This document shows, piece by piece, positions 51,755 through 63,992 of a stretch of DNA of 64,000 nucleotides. The position numbers and the translations under genes were made by a program. Numbering within the stretch: the first letter of the stretch is position 1; each line of letters opens with the position of its first letter. The notes beneath the pieces were generated by a model. That model did no database searches. It saw nothing but the letters and a program-made list of their open reading frames with translations, and was not told where the DNA came from. Origin of the DNA: Chitinivorax sp. PXF-14 (GTDB taxonomy: Bacteria > Pseudomonadota > Gammaproteobacteria > Burkholderiales > SCOH01); assembly GCF_040812015.1 (NCBI RefSeq), contig NZ_JBFNXJ010000011.1, forward strand, positions 62,001 through 126,000, given 5' to 3'.

Positions 51755-52382
51755 ATTGCTTATACTGCGCTTGCTGTCAATGGATCGACAGCGGCGTCAA
51801 ACACGCCTTTTCTTTAAAGTCCGAGCCGCGCGACATCACCAAAGATCGCGCAACAGCCGGGACGGATTGTGCCTCATATCGGCGTTCGGCATCAGCCGGC
51901 AGTGCCAGCCTGCTTGCCCCAAGTTTTTCTTCTTGCAGCAAGCTTCCGCGACGCATCGCGGGGCGGTACTCGAAGCCATGCCGAAAAATTCGATCAATGG
52001 CACAGACCGCACACACTGGTTAAGTCACTCACCCCAAAAGCAGTGATAGTACTTGATTTGCGCGCTTTAAGCACATGTGGATTTTCCGGCGCAGGCCAAC
52101 CAGCCTGCGACGTTGACTGGCCAGTAGTTTTAATCTGATTCGGGATTTCAACCCAACCACGACAGCCCATTACCACCGACTGGAATTAGACAGCCGTCAC
52201 AACGCTTACGCTCGTTCTTTGTTCTCGTGATGCGCAACGGCGCCACCGCGCCGCTCAAACAGTGCGCATCACCCGTTGCTTTGTCGGTCATGCTGTTTTC
52301 GTGGTTTGCCGTGCGTGACGCACCGCTTTCCCGCTGCCGTTCCACCTCGCCTGAAGCGCGCATGGATACTTAAAACAAAACC
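51755..52382 (+). promoter_or_regulatory. Long rne leader / rluC-rne intergenic region
   Basis: 628 bp between divergent rluC and rne with no supported gene. A strong stem is at 52227-52236 (GTGATGCGCA) with 52263-52272 (TGCGCATCAC). Inside it GGCGC-CACC-GCGCC forms at 39-43 and 48-52 of the same hundred (52239-52252). In E. coli the long rne 5' leader contains hairpins (hp2) through which RNase E controls its own mRNA; this structure is a candidate equivalent. Confidence 0.6.
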
Positions 52383-55151
52383 ATGAAGCGCATGCTATTC
52401 AATGCAACCCAAGCTGAAGAGCTTCGGGTCGCCATCGTCGATGGGCAGAAGCTCATCGACTTCGATATCGAAACCGTTGGCAAGGAACAACGCAAGAGCA
52501 ATATCTACAAGGGCGTGATCACGCGCATCGAGCCCAGCCTCGAAGCAGCCTTTGTCGACTATGGCACCGAGCGCCACGGTTTTCTCCCATTCAAGGAAGT
52601 TGCACGCTCCTATTTCCAGGGCGAATACGAAGGTCGCGCCCGTATCCAGGACGTTCTACGAGAAGGCATGGAAGTCATCGTCCAGGTTGAAAAGGACGAG
52701 CGCGGCAACAAGGGGGCAGCACTGACGACGTTCGTCAGCCTGGCCGGCCGTTACCTTGTGCTGATGCCCAACAATCCACGTGGCGGTGGCGTCTCGCGCC
52801 GCATCGAGGGCGAGGACCGCAACGAGCTGCGTGACCTGATGGCTCAGCTGGAAGTTCCTGGCGGCATGTCGATCATCGCACGTACCGCGGGCATCGGCCG
52901 CAACCTCGAAGAACTGCAGTGGGACCTCAACTACCTGCTGCAACTGTGGCGCGCGATTGAAGGCGCGGCAGGGGCACAGAGCGGCCCGTTCCTGATTTAC
53001 CAGGAAGGCAGCCTGGTGATTCGCGCCATTCGCGACTACTACCAGCCCGACATCGGCGAAATCCTGATCGATACCGAGCTCATTCACGAGCAGGCACATC
53101 AGTTCATGAGTCACGTGATGCCCGGCAGTGTCAATCGCGTCAAGCTGTACCGCGACGACGTGCCGCTGTTCTCGCGCTTCCAGATCGAACACCAGATCGA
53201 AACCGCCTACTCGCGCGAAGTACCGCTGCCGTCCGGTGGTGCCATCGTGATCGACCACACCGAGGCCTTGGTGTCGATCGACGTCAACTCGGCGCGCGCC
53301 ACCAAGGGCAGCGACATCGAAGAGACGGCAGTGCGCACCAACCTCGAGGCGGCCGATGAAATCGCACGCCAGCTGCGCCTGCGCGACCTCGGCGGCCTGA
53401 TCGTGATCGATTTCATCGACATGGAAAGCAGCAAGAACCAGCGCGAAGTGGAAAGCCGCCTCAAGGACGCGCTGCGCCACGATCGCGCGCGCGTTCAGAT
53501 CGGCAAGATTTCGCGCTTTGGCCTGCTAGAGCTGTCGCGCCAGCGCCTGCAGCCGAGCCTTGGCGAGACCAGCCACATTCCTTGCCCACGCTGCCACGGC
53601 ACCGGTTTTATCCGCGGCACCGAGTCCTCGGCATTGCACATCCTGCGCATCATCCAGGAAGAGGCGATGAAGGAGAACAGCGCCGCCGTACATGCTCAGG
53701 TGCCCGTCGACGTTGCGACCTTCCTGCTCAACGAGAAGCGTGCGGAAATCTACGCGATCGAAGCCCGGTTGAAGGTTAACGTGGTGTTGATCCCCAACAT
53801 CCACCTCGAAACACCGAATTACAGCATCATCAGGCTGCGTCACGACGACCTCAATCACGCAGAAGACATCCAGCCCTCCTACAAGATGATGGAGCAGCCG
53901 GCGGAAGAAGCTGGCTACAAACATGATCAGGAGAAGGCCAAACCCCGCCAGGAAGCAGCCGTCAAGGGCATCACACCGGCACAACCGGCCCCCGTTGCCA
54001 CTGCGCAACCGGTACAGCCGAAGATCGAGAGCAAGCCGGGCCTGATCCAGCGCATTCTGGGCTGGTTCCGTGGCGAGCCGGAAGCCCCAGTGCAGGAGGA
54101 AGTCAAACCCCAACCGGCCAAGGCACTGCAACAGCAGCAACGTCGTGAACGTCGCAATGACCGTCAGGATAAGGGTGAACGTCAGGAACGTGGCGAGCGT
54201 CAAGATCGTGGAGAACGCCAAGAGCGCCGCGAGCGCCCCGAAGGTGAACGCCAGTCCGAGCGCCGCGGTTCCAGCAAGCCGCGCATCGAAGAAGACCAGC
54301 AAAACCAGCGCCAACGTCAGCAAGAGCGTCGTGAACGTCCCGAAGGTGAGCGCAAGGAGCAACAGGCAGACAAGCCGCAATCGCAGCAGCGCCAACCTCG
54401 TCCTCCGCGCCAGCCGCAGGCTCCCAAGCCGGTAGCAGAGAATCAACCGGAAATGGCGGTCGATACTCAATCGGCGGCGGCCGTTCAGGATGAAGGTGGC
54501 GAAGGCCGCAGCCGTCGCCGTCGTGGCCGCCGCGATCGTCGCGACGACACCCGTCCGGAAAGTGCTGGTCAAGCCCAGCAGCCGACTGACCCGGGCATGG
54601 CGGTAGAGCAGACTGAATCCACTCCAACAGCCAACAGTCCTACTACCACCGTATCGGCCGGTGCCGAGGCAATCGCTGCCGCACCTCGCGCCGTTGAAGC
54701 GGTCGAAGCGCGTGCAACTGATGTGGAAGCCCAGCCAGTAGCACAGCCGGCCCAGGAGCGTAGCACTCCCGCCGTGACAGAAGCAGAAGCCCCTCGTCGG
54801 GAGCCGCGTAAGGTAGAGGCGCCAGCAGCAAAACCGGCAATTGAAGTGGCAGCCCCGGAAGAAGTCGGCCTGGTTCAAGTGGCAACGCGCGTCGAAGTCG
54901 CTCAGACTGAGTCGACAGCGGAAGCACCTGCAGCAGCGCCGCAGCAGCGCCGCCGTCGCGCCCGTCGCGAACAGGTAAGCGCAGAAGCGGTTGAGCTGGT
55001 GCAGATCGAGACGGCCTCAGACGCGGCGGCAGCATCGGTCCCCGCGGAGGAGGCCCCGCATCGCCCGACACGCCAACACCGTGCAGCACCGGCAGCAAGC
55101 AGCAACGAGCCGCTGGTACAAATCGAGACGCATCAAGGCGATCAAGCTTGA
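52383..55151 (+). CDS. rne: Ribonuclease E
   Basis: 922 aa. Catalytic N-terminal half: S1 domain, 5' sensor and DNase I-like region with [15 protein letters not shown] and LIVIDFIDM, then the zinc-link [12 protein letters not shown]. The C-terminal 400 residues are disordered, with Arg-rich RNA-binding blocks ([20 protein letters not shown]) and Ala/Val/Glu-rich tracts, as in degradosome scaffolds. It starts at ATG 52383, giving the standard [18 protein letters not shown]-terminus. Confidence 0.96.
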   Translation: MKRMLFNATQAEELRVAIVDGQKLIDFDIETVGKEQRKSNIYKGVITRIEPSLEAAFVDYGTERHGFLPFKEVARSYFQGEYEGRARIQDVLREGMEVIVQVEKDERGNKGAALTTFVSLAGRYLVLMPNNPRGGGVSRRIEGEDRNELRDLMAQLEVPGGMSIIARTAGIGRNLEELQWDLNYLLQLWRAIEGAAGAQSGPFLIYQEGSLVIRAIRDYYQPDIGEILIDTELIHEQAHQFMSHVMPGSVNRVKLYRDDVPLFSRFQIEHQIETAYSREVPLPSGGAIVIDHTEALVSIDVNSARATKGSDIEETAVRTNLEAADEIARQLRLRDLGGLIVIDFIDMESSKNQREVESRLKDALRHDRARVQIGKISRFGLLELSRQRLQPSLGETSHIPCPRCHGTGFIRGTESSALHILRIIQEEAMKENSAAVHAQVPVDVATFLLNEKRAEIYAIEARLKVNVVLIPNIHLETPNYSIIRLRHDDLNHAEDIQPSYKMMEQPAEEAGYKHDQEKAKPRQEAAVKGITPAQPAPVATAQPVQPKIESKPGLIQRILGWFRGEPEAPVQEEVKPQPAKALQQQQRRERRNDRQDKGERQERGERQDRGERQERRERPEGERQSERRGSSKPRIEEDQQNQRQRQQERRERPEGERKEQQADKPQSQQRQPRPPRQPQAPKPVAENQPEMAVDTQSAAAVQDEGGEGRSRRRRGRRDRRDDTRPESAGQAQQPTDPGMAVEQTESTPTANSPTTTVSAGAEAIAAAPRAVEAVEARATDVEAQPVAQPAQERSTPAVTEAEAPRREPRKVEAPAAKPAIEVAAPEEVGLVQVATRVEVAQTESTAEAPAAAPQQRRRRARREQVSAEAVELVQIETASDAAAASVPAEEAPHRPTRQHRAAPAASSNEPLVQIETHQGDQA

Positions 55152-55187
55152 TCCATGATTGAGTGGTCAATGCTGCAGCAATGAAAA

Positions 55188-55212
55188 AGGGGGGCGTAAG
55201 CCCCTCTTTTTT
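55188..55212 (+). terminator. rne terminator
   Basis: GGGGC (55191-55195), loop GTAA, GCCCC (55200-55204), then T-rich CTTTTTTTT. Confidence 0.88.
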
Positions 55213-55329
55213 TGCTTCTACTCTTGGATATCCAGCCTATTACCCCAAGTCACCTGGGTATTTTCCGTAGCATTCGACTACCGCCAGCCAACGGCGATGC
55301 GCAACGACACCATCTCGATTGAAGTGGGC

Positions 55330-58300
55330 CTACACTGCCCCTTCTTTCAGCAGCAGCTCGATTTCTTGTGCCGTCATCGGTTGACCGAACAGAAACCCCT
55401 GGCCGACAGTACAGCCGCGGGCGAGCAGGAAGTCGCACTGGGCTTGGGTTTCAATCCCCTCCCCCAGCACCTCGAGGTTCAGGCCATGGGCCATGGCAAT
55501 GATGGCGCTGACCAGGGCCGCGTCGTTTGGATCGGAATCAATATCGCGCACAAAGGAGCGGTCGATCTTGATCACATCGAGCGGGTAGGTTTTCAGGTAG
55601 CTCAGGCTGGAATAGCCCGTCCCGAAATCATCCATCGATATCCGCACCCCCACGGCCTTCAGCCGGCCCAACGTGTGGCAGGTGTCCTCCGGCTTGATGA
55701 TGGCCGTGCTCTCGGTAATTTCCAGGTCCAACAATGCAGGATCAAGCCCGGTCTCCTCCAGAATACCCATGATGGTCCGGTCGACATGCTTCAGATGAAA
55801 CTGCCGTGCGGACAAATTCACGGCCATGGAAGCCGGGGCCAGGCCGGATGCCTGCCAGGCAGCCATCTGCGTGCAGGCGGTGCGCAACACCCACTCGCCG
55901 ATCGGGACGATCAGGCCGGTTTCTTCCGCCAAGGGGATGAAATCGTTGGGCGGCACCAGGCCCAGCACAGGAGAAGACCATCGGACCAAGGCCTCGAGGC
56001 CGACAATCTGCCTCGTCGCCAAGGCAATCTGGGGTTGGTAGTACAACACGAATTCATCGCGTTCTATCGCACCACGTAAACGCTGCTCGAGCATCAGGCG
56101 CTCCATCGCCCGGGCATTCATGTCGCTGCGATAGAACTGGTAGGCGTCACGCCCGATCTCCTTGGCTCGGTATAACGCCACATCGGCATTGCGGATCAGT
56201 ACGTCGATATCGTCAGCATCGTTCGGGTACAAGGCAATGCCGATGCTGACTGAAACGAACAGGTTGTGGCCATCGATCTCCATCGGCAGCCGCACAGCCT
56301 GGTGCAGCTTCTCCGCCACATTGACCAGATAATCCTCATGCGGCACCTCGGGTACGATCAGGGCAAACTCATCGCCCCCCAGGCGTGCCAGTGTGTCACC
56401 CCGGCGCAACACCTGCTGCATCCGATGCGACACCGTTTCCAGCAGCCTGTCCCCTACCGCGTGACCGAGGGTGTCGTTGACCATCTTGAATCGGTCCAGG
56501 TCCATGTACAGCAGGCCAAACGGCACCTGCTCACGCACCGAGCTTGCCGCAAGCAACTCAAGGCGATCACGGAACAAGCGTCGGTTGGGCAGTTGGGTCA
56601 AGGCATCGTAGAAAGCGAGATGGCGGATCGTGCTCTCCGCATATTTGCGTTCGCTGATGTCCTCCGCGACGATCACATGGTGGGTGATCCTGCCCAGCTT
56701 GTCGCGTACAGGCGCGACGGTCTGCAGGCACCAGTAAAGGTCCCCGCTGCGCCGCCGGTAATTGAGCTCCCCATGCCATTCGCGCCCGCCCATCATGTCC
56801 CTGAACATATGGGCGAAGGTTTCATGGGAACTGGACTCGGTATCGAGTACGGACAGGTTCTGGCCAACGACGTCGTCGGCCTCGAAACCACTGGTCGTAC
56901 AGAAGCGCGGATTGACGTACTCGATCAACCCCGTGGAATCGACGATGATGACCATATTGCCACTCTGCTCAACCGCCAGGGACAGCTTGCGCACCTGCTC
57001 CGATGCCTTGCGCATGGGTGACAGGTCAATCAGCGCACCGAGCAATTTGTCATAGCGCGCGCCACCGGATGCCATATTCCAATTCAGCGCCACGTTGAGC
57101 TCACGGCCATCGAGCGTGCGATAGGTCGTTTCGTTATACGACGACCGGCAGCCGCGCAGCAGGTTGATGCCGATCCGCGCGAAACCGCGCAAGGCATCAT
57201 CGGTCAGGATGTCCCTAACGTGAGAGAGCAGCGCCTCCTTACTCGGCGCACCAAACATGTCCAACGTCGTCTGATTGACGTTGGTCACGCGAATGCGCCG
57301 CCAGAATTCGTAGGCGTACTGCATTTCGGACATCAGCTTGTGCTCGAACTGGTCGCCAAGCTCACTGGCAAGCTGTTCGAGATAGGCCATGGCGGCTGAC
57401 AGGTCTTCTTCCCACAGAGAAACCGGCGCGCTGTCGAACAAGCCCCGATAGAGCCGCTCACTATTCTTGAGCGCATCCTCCATCTGCTTGAGGCCGCTGA
57501 TGTCGACCGCAAACAGGATGCCCTCGCCGTTGGGCAGCATCGCACCACCGGCCAGCGCTTCGACCTGGCGCCCATCACGATGCTTCAACGTAATTTCCAG
57601 CGGTTTGGAATGGCCGCTGCGGTAGATATCCTCCATAAGCCGGACCGCGCCGGTTTGATCGACCGACAGGATACCTTTCCAGTGGAGAGTCCCCGCGGCC
57701 ACCTGGGCAGCGTCAAGATCGCTCAGGGCAAGGAAGGTATCGTTGGCCTGGGTAATAAATCCCGACGGAGCAACAAATGCCACGCTCAGCATATTCGAAT
57801 CGAACAGCTGACGTAGGCGCGCACTGCTGATTTCCAGCTCCCTCTGGACCTCAAGCTTTTCGGTGACGTCATTTGCGATCACCAGGCGCGCTTGCAGCTT
57901 GCCATACTCAACGGCGTGGGATGTGACCGCAACCATGATCTGGCGCCCATCGCGGCTATAGGTTTCCCACACGCCGGCATCGTACGCGCTTGCATGTTCG
58001 GACGACTGCAGTTGGGCCATCATCGGCAGCATGTGTGCTGCGATCGGCACATCGATGGATGTCGACTCGATATCTTCAGGCTGGTAACCATAAGTGCGCA
58101 GCATCGACCGGTTGGCAGCGAGAATCCGGTTGGAGCCCCGTTCGTACACACACATCATCTGTGGGTTGTCGTCGAACAACGCCCGGTAATAGGCGGCAGA
58201 CTTGCGCAGGTCCTCTTCGTGCTCGATGCGAGCGGACACGTCGCTCACCCAGACCAGAGTGCGATTCTTCAGCGAAGCCGGCAGGCGCCTCGCAACCAGT

Positions 58301-58854
58301 TCCGCATGGAAAACACGAGCATTGCTTCTTTTAGCCTTGAACTGGCGAGCGGCTGCGGCCCCTCCCAGGGCAATCGAACCATCCAGGTATACGCTGACCT
58401 CGTCCTGGCAATCCGACTCCACCATGCCGATAAAACGCTGACCAACGGCATCGGCGGTTTTGAAATACCCGAACATCGATAGAAATGCCGGGTTGGCCAT
58501 GGAAATCACGCCCTCTTCGAGAACCGCAATAGCGCTCGAAGAAAACTCGAAAACCGCGCGCAATTGGGTATCCCGCTCTTCCAATACGCGCCGCGTCTGG
58601 TTGAGGCGGAAAGAGAGGTAGAGCAGCATGCAGCCAGATACCACAAAGCCAGCCGCCGCCGAGAGTACGTTCGGTAGCGGTGCGATGGGTTGCCCACCAT
58701 CCTCCCGTAACAAGACATCGAAGGAAAAATACAGCCAGCCAGTGACGGAGATGAAGAATGACAGCACGAGCAGGCTAAATATCCAATGTGCAGAAGGGTG
58801 CTCGTCCTTGGCGTGTAGAATCAACGTGACCTCGTCATCTAGATGGTACGACAC
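55330..58854 (-). CDS. Multi-PAS GGDEF-EAL cyclic di-GMP protein
   Basis: 1174 aa. Two N-terminal TM helices ([19 protein letters not shown] and a second near residues 65-82), then about five PAS-like modules over residues 95-740. The GGDEF domain is intact ([12 protein letters not shown]), as is the EAL domain ([26 protein letters not shown] and GEGIETQAQ). Both catalytic motifs are complete, so it could make or break cyclic di-GMP. It lies between rne and alaS and stands alone on the minus strand. Confidence 0.94.
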   Translation of the reverse strand: MSYHLDDEVTLILHAKDEHPSAHWIFSLLVLSFFISVTGWLYFSFDVLLREDGGQPIAPLPNVLSAAAGFVVSGCMLLYLSFRLNQTRRVLEERDTQLRAVFEFSSSAIAVLEEGVISMANPAFLSMFGYFKTADAVGQRFIGMVESDCQDEVSVYLDGSIALGGAAAARQFKAKRSNARVFHAELVARRLPASLKNRTLVWVSDVSARIEHEEDLRKSAAYYRALFDDNPQMMCVYERGSNRILAANRSMLRTYGYQPEDIESTSIDVPIAAHMLPMMAQLQSSEHASAYDAGVWETYSRDGRQIMVAVTSHAVEYGKLQARLVIANDVTEKLEVQRELEISSARLRQLFDSNMLSVAFVAPSGFITQANDTFLALSDLDAAQVAAGTLHWKGILSVDQTGAVRLMEDIYRSGHSKPLEITLKHRDGRQVEALAGGAMLPNGEGILFAVDISGLKQMEDALKNSERLYRGLFDSAPVSLWEEDLSAAMAYLEQLASELGDQFEHKLMSEMQYAYEFWRRIRVTNVNQTTLDMFGAPSKEALLSHVRDILTDDALRGFARIGINLLRGCRSSYNETTYRTLDGRELNVALNWNMASGGARYDKLLGALIDLSPMRKASEQVRKLSLAVEQSGNMVIIVDSTGLIEYVNPRFCTTSGFEADDVVGQNLSVLDTESSSHETFAHMFRDMMGGREWHGELNYRRRSGDLYWCLQTVAPVRDKLGRITHHVIVAEDISERKYAESTIRHLAFYDALTQLPNRRLFRDRLELLAASSVREQVPFGLLYMDLDRFKMVNDTLGHAVGDRLLETVSHRMQQVLRRGDTLARLGGDEFALIVPEVPHEDYLVNVAEKLHQAVRLPMEIDGHNLFVSVSIGIALYPNDADDIDVLIRNADVALYRAKEIGRDAYQFYRSDMNARAMERLMLEQRLRGAIERDEFVLYYQPQIALATRQIVGLEALVRWSSPVLGLVPPNDFIPLAEETGLIVPIGEWVLRTACTQMAAWQASGLAPASMAVNLSARQFHLKHVDRTIMGILEETGLDPALLDLEITESTAIIKPEDTCHTLGRLKAVGVRISMDDFGTGYSSLSYLKTYPLDVIKIDRSFVRDIDSDPNDAALVSAIIAMAHGLNLEVLGEGIETQAQCDFLLARGCTVGQGFLFGQPMTAQEIELLLKEGAV

Positions 58855-58889
58855 CTAAACCTGCCGCTGACAGCTCAGCCACACGTCAG

Positions 58890-58919
58890 AGACAAAAATG
58901 GCCGGCGAATCGCCGGCCA
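58890..58919 (-). terminator. alaS terminator
   Basis: TGGCCGGCG (58899-58907), AAT, CGCCGGCCA (58911-58919); on the minus strand followed by TTTTTG. Confidence 0.88.
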
Positions 58920-58948
58920 TAAAGCAAAGAAACTACGCCTCGCCCGGA

Positions 58949-61579
58949 TTACTGCAGCTTAGCAGCTACCCAGGACTGCACCGAGGCCAAAGCCTCGGCC
59001 AGCTTGCCGGGGTCGGTCCCCCCGGCCTGTGCCATATCTGGCCGCCCACCGCCCTTGCCACCAACTTGCTGAGCGACAAAATTAACCAGCTCACCCGCCT
59101 TGACCTTGGCGGTCGCATTGGCGGTTACCCCGGCAACCAGACTCACCTTTCCGTCCGCAACGGATGCCAGCACCACCGCGGCACTGCCGAGCTTGCCCTT
59201 CAGCTTATCCAAGGTTTCGCGCAGAGAGGTGCTGTCCGCGCCCTCCAGCTCGGCCGCCAGCACCTTCACGCCGGTAATTTCTACCGCCGACTCCAGCAGC
59301 TCATCACCCTGGCTTGCGGCCAGCTTGGCCTTCAAGCGATTCAGTTCTTTTTCCAGCACCTTGCAGCTATCCTGAATCTGGACGATCTTGCCGATCACTT
59401 CGCCAGATTGCGCCTTGAGCAGACCGGCAGCCTCTTTGAGCAAGGCCTCCTGTGCCTGCACATAGGCAAGCGCGCCCTCTCCGGTAACGGCCTCGATACG
59501 GCGAACGCCGGCGGCCACACCACCTTCAGCCACGATCTTGAAGAAGCCGATATCGCCGGTACGGTGGACATGTGTGCCACCACAGAGCTCGGTGGAGAAC
59601 TGGCCCATTTTCAAGACACGGACTTCATCGCCGTATTTCTCGCCAAACAACGCCATGGCGCCGGCGCGGATGGCATCGTCGTATGGCATGACGCTTGCGG
59701 TTACCTCATAGTTCGCGGCTGCGACATGGTTTACCACCTGCTCGATTCTGGAAATTTCCTCAGCCGTAACGGGTTGCGGGTGAGCAAAGTCGAAACGCGT
59801 GCGCTCATGGTTCACCAACGAGCCCTTTTGCGAAACGTGCTTGCCCAACACCTCGCGCAACGCCGCATGCAGCAAGTGGGTAGCCGAATGGTTACGCGCA
59901 GTCGCCTGGCGTTTGTGCAAATCGATGGTGGCCTGAACGCGGTCACCAACCTTGAGCACACCACGACTCACACACCCCATGTGGCCAAATACTGCGGCCT
60001 TGAGCTTTTGTGTGTCGCTTACATCGAACAGCGCGTCCAGGCCGCCGTTAGCGGAAATCTCCCCGGCATCGCCAACCTGACCGCCACCTTCGGCGTAAAA
60101 GGCTGTGTTGTCCAGAACAACCACACCCTCGTCACCCGCATGCAACGACGAAACCGCCTCGTTACCCTTGTACAGTGCCAGCACCTTTGCGTCGACGCTG
60201 GCGCGAAGGTAGCCCTCGAAACACGTCTCGGCGCCATCGTAGTCGACGGCTCCCGTCATCTTGAAGGTAGACGCCGCTCGGGCCCGCTCTCGCTGGGCCT
60301 CCATCTCACGCTCGAACTCAGCCATGTCGACGGCCACTTGTCGCTCACGACAAATATCGTTGGTCAGATCGACAGGGAAGCCGAAGGTATCATAGAGCTT
60401 GAATGCCACCTCACCGGGCAACTCAGCCTGACCATCGGCCAGCGCGGCTTCCAGCAAGGCCATGCCGTTATCGAGCGTTTTGGCAAACTGCTCCTCTTCG
60501 GCCTTCAGGGCTGCCATCACGCGCCCCTGGTTCTCCTTGAGTTCTGGGTAGGCATCACCCATCAGCTCAGTCAGCGTCGGGACCAGCTTGTGGAAGAACA
60601 GGCCTTTTTGTCCAAGCTTGTATCCGTGCCGGATGGCCCTGCGAATGATTCGGCGCAGCACGTAGCCGCGGCCGTCGTTTGCAGGCAATACCCCATCAGC
60701 GATCAGGAAAGAGCAGGCACGAATATGGTCCGCAATCACCTTGAGGGAAGGACTATTCCGATCCGCCGCGCCAGTTGCAGACTGCGCCGCATCGATCAAG
60801 GTCTGGAACAGGTCGATTTCGTAATTGGAATGAACATGCTGCAATACCGCCGAAATTCGCTCCAACCCCATACCCGTATCAACAGAAGGCTTTGGCAGCG
60901 GATGCAGCGTACCGCTTTCGTCGCGGTTGAACTGCATGAAGACGTTATTCCAGATCTCGATATAACGATCCCCATCCTCCTCGGGGGAGCCGGGCGGCCC
61001 ACCCCAGATGTCGGCGCCGTGATCGTAGAAAATCTCGGTACATGGGCCACACGGGCCGGTGTCGCCCATGGTCCAGAAATTGTCGGACGCATATGGCGCG
61101 CCCTTGTTGTCGCCGATGCGAATCATGCGCTCAGCAGGGATGCCGACTTCCTTGTGCCAAATATCGTAGGCTTCGTCATCGGTCGCGTAGACGGTCACCC
61201 ATAGCTTCTCTTTCGGAAGGTTGAGCCATTCGGGAGATGTCAGGAACTCCCAGGCATACTTGATGGCGTCATGCTTGAAATAGTCACCGAAGCTGAAATT
61301 GCCCAGCATTTCGAAAAATGTGTGATGCCGGGCCGTATAGCCAACGTTTTCCAGGTCATTGTGCTTACCGCCGGCGCGCACACATTTCTGGGAGGTAGCC
61401 GCCCGGGAATAGGCGCGCTTATCAAACCCCAGGAAGACATCCTTGAACTGATTCATCCCTGCGTTGGTGAAAAGCAGCGTCGGGTCATTGCCCGGCACCA
61501 AGCTACTGGATGCGACCACCTGGTGGCCTTTTGAGGCGAAAAAGTCGAGGAACTTCTGGCGAATATCGGCGGCTATCAT
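58949..61579 (-). CDS. alaS: Alanyl-tRNA synthetase
   Basis: 876 aa, full length. Class II catalytic core at the N-terminus ([37 protein letters not shown] and [12 protein letters not shown]). The editing domain has [16 protein letters not shown] and [13 protein letters not shown]. The C-Ala domain ends [16 protein letters not shown]. It lies downstream of recX and a small exported protein on the same strand, the gene order typical of this region in many proteobacteria. Confidence 0.97.
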   Translation of the reverse strand: MIAADIRQKFLDFFASKGHQVVASSSLVPGNDPTLLFTNAGMNQFKDVFLGFDKRAYSRAATSQKCVRAGGKHNDLENVGYTARHHTFFEMLGNFSFGDYFKHDAIKYAWEFLTSPEWLNLPKEKLWVTVYATDDEAYDIWHKEVGIPAERMIRIGDNKGAPYASDNFWTMGDTGPCGPCTEIFYDHGADIWGGPPGSPEEDGDRYIEIWNNVFMQFNRDESGTLHPLPKPSVDTGMGLERISAVLQHVHSNYEIDLFQTLIDAAQSATGAADRNSPSLKVIADHIRACSFLIADGVLPANDGRGYVLRRIIRRAIRHGYKLGQKGLFFHKLVPTLTELMGDAYPELKENQGRVMAALKAEEEQFAKTLDNGMALLEAALADGQAELPGEVAFKLYDTFGFPVDLTNDICRERQVAVDMAEFEREMEAQRERARAASTFKMTGAVDYDGAETCFEGYLRASVDAKVLALYKGNEAVSSLHAGDEGVVVLDNTAFYAEGGGQVGDAGEISANGGLDALFDVSDTQKLKAAVFGHMGCVSRGVLKVGDRVQATIDLHKRQATARNHSATHLLHAALREVLGKHVSQKGSLVNHERTRFDFAHPQPVTAEEISRIEQVVNHVAAANYEVTASVMPYDDAIRAGAMALFGEKYGDEVRVLKMGQFSTELCGGTHVHRTGDIGFFKIVAEGGVAAGVRRIEAVTGEGALAYVQAQEALLKEAAGLLKAQSGEVIGKIVQIQDSCKVLEKELNRLKAKLAASQGDELLESAVEITGVKVLAAELEGADSTSLRETLDKLKGKLGSAAVVLASVADGKVSLVAGVTANATAKVKAGELVNFVAQQVGGKGGGRPDMAQAGGTDPGKLAEALASVQSWVAAKLQ

Positions 61580-61609
61580 TCGGTAAACCTTGATCTATTC
61601 CTAAAATGC

Positions 61610-62074
61610 TTATTGAACGCTTGATGTCGTCAATGCCTCGTCTGCCGTATCGGGTACAACGGTTGCGGCGCCGTACTCGAAAGCGACTACTTTCGAGTCA
61701 TTCAGCCCACACCGCACACTAAGCGGCTGCCATGCGCCAGATTTACTCCGGCGCTTGGCGAGTACATTGAAACTGACGACGGATGCCACCACACGCGGCT
61801 TGGCATCGCTGAATTTCTTCCCCCATGGCTCAACGATCGCGCCCAGATAGCTTGGCTGCCGGTGTTGAAGTGGATCTCGCAGATCGAGCTGCTGAAAATT
61901 GAGGCTCTTGGCGACAATTTCCTCCGCTGCCACAAGGCACTGCGCCACACCGGGCTGGATACCGTCAAGCCTGCCATAGGCTTCGACACGCTGTGGCAAG
62001 GTAGCAGCGCATGTTACCTCAGCACAGGACAAAAAGGCTAAAACCGAAACAAATCGCCATCGAATCAATCGCAA
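61610..62074 (-). CDS. Exported hypothetical protein
   Basis: 154 aa with a signal peptide (WRFVSVLAFLSCAEVTCA|AT). The body contains AKSLNFQQLDLRDPLQHRQP and ends in DTADEALTTSSVQ. It resembles uncharacterised BspC-like exported proteins; the match is weak. Its start overlaps recX by 10 nt, so it is co-transcribed with recA-recX. Confidence 0.7.
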   Translation of the reverse strand: MRLIRWRFVSVLAFLSCAEVTCAATLPQRVEAYGRLDGIQPGVAQCLVAAEEIVAKSLNFQQLDLRDPLQHRQPSYLGAIVEPWGKKFSDAKPRVVASVVSFNVLAKRRSKSGAWQPLSVRCGLNDSKVVAFEYGAATVVPDTADEALTTSSVQ

Positions 62075-62529
62075 TCCCCCACACTTCTCAGCACACGGCG
62101 AATCAACTCATAGTCAAACCCACGGGACAGCAAAAATCTGATTTGGCGGACCCGCTCTTTTTCATCCACGGCCTTTCGGCCAAATTTTTTCTGCCACAGC
62201 GCATGTGCCGTGTCGAAATCACCCGATGCCACTGCAGCTAATTCCTCGGAAATCAACTCAGGCGGGGCACCTTTTTGTTTCAGTTCCTGCTGAATGCGGC
62301 GGCTCCCCATCCTGCCGGCCCGACTACGTATCAATTGCTCGGCAAAACGCTCATCTGACAGCCAGTTACTGGATGTCAATTCGTCGAGTAATGCCCCCAC
62401 CGCCGCTCGGTCGTTACTCACACCCAACAGCTTCTGCTCAAGCTCGAGTCGGGAGTGCTCCCGTCTGGCAAGCAGACGCAAAGCACGCTCCCGCAATGCT
62501 TTGGCCAGGCTATCAGAAGGCAGGCTCAT
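62065..62529 (-). CDS. recX: Regulatory protein RecX
   Basis: 154 aa, small all-helical RecX repeats ([37 protein letters not shown] and [15 protein letters not shown]). RecX limits RecA filament growth. ATG 62529 gives the normal N-terminus and overlaps the end of recA by 17 nt. The next gene overlaps it by 10 nt. Confidence 0.93.
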   Translation of the reverse strand: MSLPSDSLAKALRERALRLLARREHSRLELEQKLLGVSNDRAAVGALLDELTSSNWLSDERFAEQLIRSRAGRMGSRRIQQELKQKGAPPELISEELAAVASGDFDTAHALWQKKFGRKAVDEKERVRQIRFLLSRGFDYELIRRVLRSVGDCD

Positions 62530-63559
62530 CCTCGGTATCGCCAGATTCCTGGTAGTTGGCGGCTGCCACGTTAATACCCGCTGCGTCACGCACCTTCGCC
62601 TCGATTTCACGGGCAATCGCGGAGTTTTCCTTCAGGTATTCGCGCGAGTTATCCTTGCCCTGGCCAATTTTCTGGCCATTGTAGGAATACCATGCACCCG
62701 ACTTCTCGACGATCTTGTGCTGGACACCCAGCTCGATGATCTCTCCTTCCCGCGAAATCCCTTCACCGTAGAGAATGTCGAACAACGCCTCTTTGAACGG
62801 CGGGGACACCTTGTTCTTGACGACCTTGACGCGCGTTTCGTTGCCAACGACCTCTTCGCCCTTCTTGATCCCGCCGATGCGGCGAATATCCAGGCGGACC
62901 GATGCGTAGAATTTCAGCGCATTCCCGCCAGTCGTGGTCTCAGGGTTGCCGAACATAACGCCGATTTTCATGCGAATCTGGTTGATGAAGATCACCAGCG
63001 TATTGGTTCGCTTGATATTGCCGGTCAGCTTGCGCAAGGCCTGGGACATCAAGCGTGCTTGCAAGCCGACATGGCTGTCGCCCATCTCGCCCTCGATTTC
63101 AGCCTTGGGCGTCAGCGCGGCCACCGAGTCGACAACGATGATGTCCACACCGCCGGAACGAACCAGCATGTCTGCAATTTCAAGCGCCTGCTCACCAGTG
63201 TCGGGTTGGGAAATCAGCATTTCCGGCACGTTGACACCAAGCTTGGTGGCATAGGCCGGATCCAGCGCATTTTCCGCATCGATATAGGCCGCGATACCCC
63301 CGAGCTTTTGAACCTCGGCAACGACTTGCAGGCAAAGCGTGGTCTTACCGCTCGACTCTGGGCCATAGATTTCGACGATCCGCCCGCGTGGCAAACCGCC
63401 GACCCCGAGCGCCAGATCAAGTCCAAGCGACCCAGTGGAAACAACCTGCAGGCCGTTTTCAATCTGGTTCTCGCCCATCTTCATGATGGAGCCTTTGCCG
63501 AACTGCTTCTCGATTTGCGCTAATGCGGCAGCCAGCGCTTTGCTTTTGTTTTCATTCAT
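62513..63559 (-). CDS. recA: Recombinase RecA
   Basis: 348 aa, standard length. P-loop GPESSGKT at residues 66-73, Walker [13 protein letters not shown], and the DNA-binding loop 1 region [20 protein letters not shown]. Acidic C-terminal tail (GDTEDEPAF). It drives recombination and the SOS response. A LexA-like box lies about 75 bp upstream. Confidence 0.98.
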   Translation of the reverse strand: MNENKSKALAAALAQIEKQFGKGSIMKMGENQIENGLQVVSTGSLGLDLALGVGGLPRGRIVEIYGPESSGKTTLCLQVVAEVQKLGGIAAYIDAENALDPAYATKLGVNVPEMLISQPDTGEQALEIADMLVRSGGVDIIVVDSVAALTPKAEIEGEMGDSHVGLQARLMSQALRKLTGNIKRTNTLVIFINQIRMKIGVMFGNPETTTGGNALKFYASVRLDIRRIGGIKKGEEVVGNETRVKVVKNKVSPPFKEALFDILYGEGISREGEIIELGVQHKIVEKSGAWYSYNGQKIGQGKDNSREYLKENSAIAREIEAKVRDAAGINVAAANYQESGDTEDEPAF

Positions 63560-63836
63560 TTAGATCGTCCCTTGATCCAGATAAGCGATCGATTATCGCA
63601 CAATTAGCCGAGCACCCTTCTCGGCGCCAATACCTGAATATTAATACAGCAAGCGGAATTCACAAATAGAATTTGTTGTGATGGTTGCCTGGAGGCAGGA
63701 TCGACCTCACAAGTAATCCAGGAAGAGGGCGCGAGCCGTCGGCAAGTCGTGGGGCCAGGCGGCGCCCTAGCGCGCGATCAATGGGTTGGTAATAATCGAG
63801 CAGGCGGCCCACTGGTAGTGGGCCGCAAAGAAGGGG
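63560..63836 (-). promoter_or_regulatory. recA upstream region
   Basis: Non-coding. It holds the LexA-like box and a perfect hairpin GCGGCCCAC/GTGGGCCGC (63804-63812 with 63818-63826) that lacks a T-run and lies just downstream of the small basic ORF. Confidence 0.6.
63634..63649. promoter_or_regulatory. LexA-like SOS box for recA
   Basis: CTGA-ATATTAAT-ACAG fits CTGT-N8-ACAG with one mismatch in the left arm and the usual AT-alternating centre; it is 75-90 bp before the recA start. Confidence 0.75.
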
Positions 63837-63992
63837 CTAGCGCTTCGCTTGCTTCTTGTGCGTGGGCTTGGGTTTGGCTGCCGCGGCTTTGCCGCCCTTT
63901 GGCTGGCTCGCCGCCGGATGGCCACTCGGCTTAGACGACGATCGAGTCGACTTGCCCTGGGGGTGAGCAGCCTTACCCTTACGGGCTTTCAT
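63837..63992 (-). CDS. Small Lys/Ala/Pro-rich basic protein, possibly the C-terminus of a longer gene
   Basis: 51 aa from ATG 63992 (GTG at 63998 also in frame) with AGGTG just upstream at the window edge. The sequence is low-complexity and strongly basic (KGGKAAAAKPKPTHKKQAKR at the end), like histone H1-like tails. Because the window stops 8 bp upstream, it could equally be the tail of a longer gene. Confidence 0.45.
   Translation of the reverse strand: MKARKGKAAHPQGKSTRSSSKPSGHPAASQPKGGKAAAAKPKPTHKKQAKR

Noticed and set aside
53526-54878. 450-codon minus-strand frame
   Set aside because: Antisense to the low-complexity tail of RNase E; no family features.
58898-61204. 768-codon plus-strand frame
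   Set aside because: Antisense to alaS.
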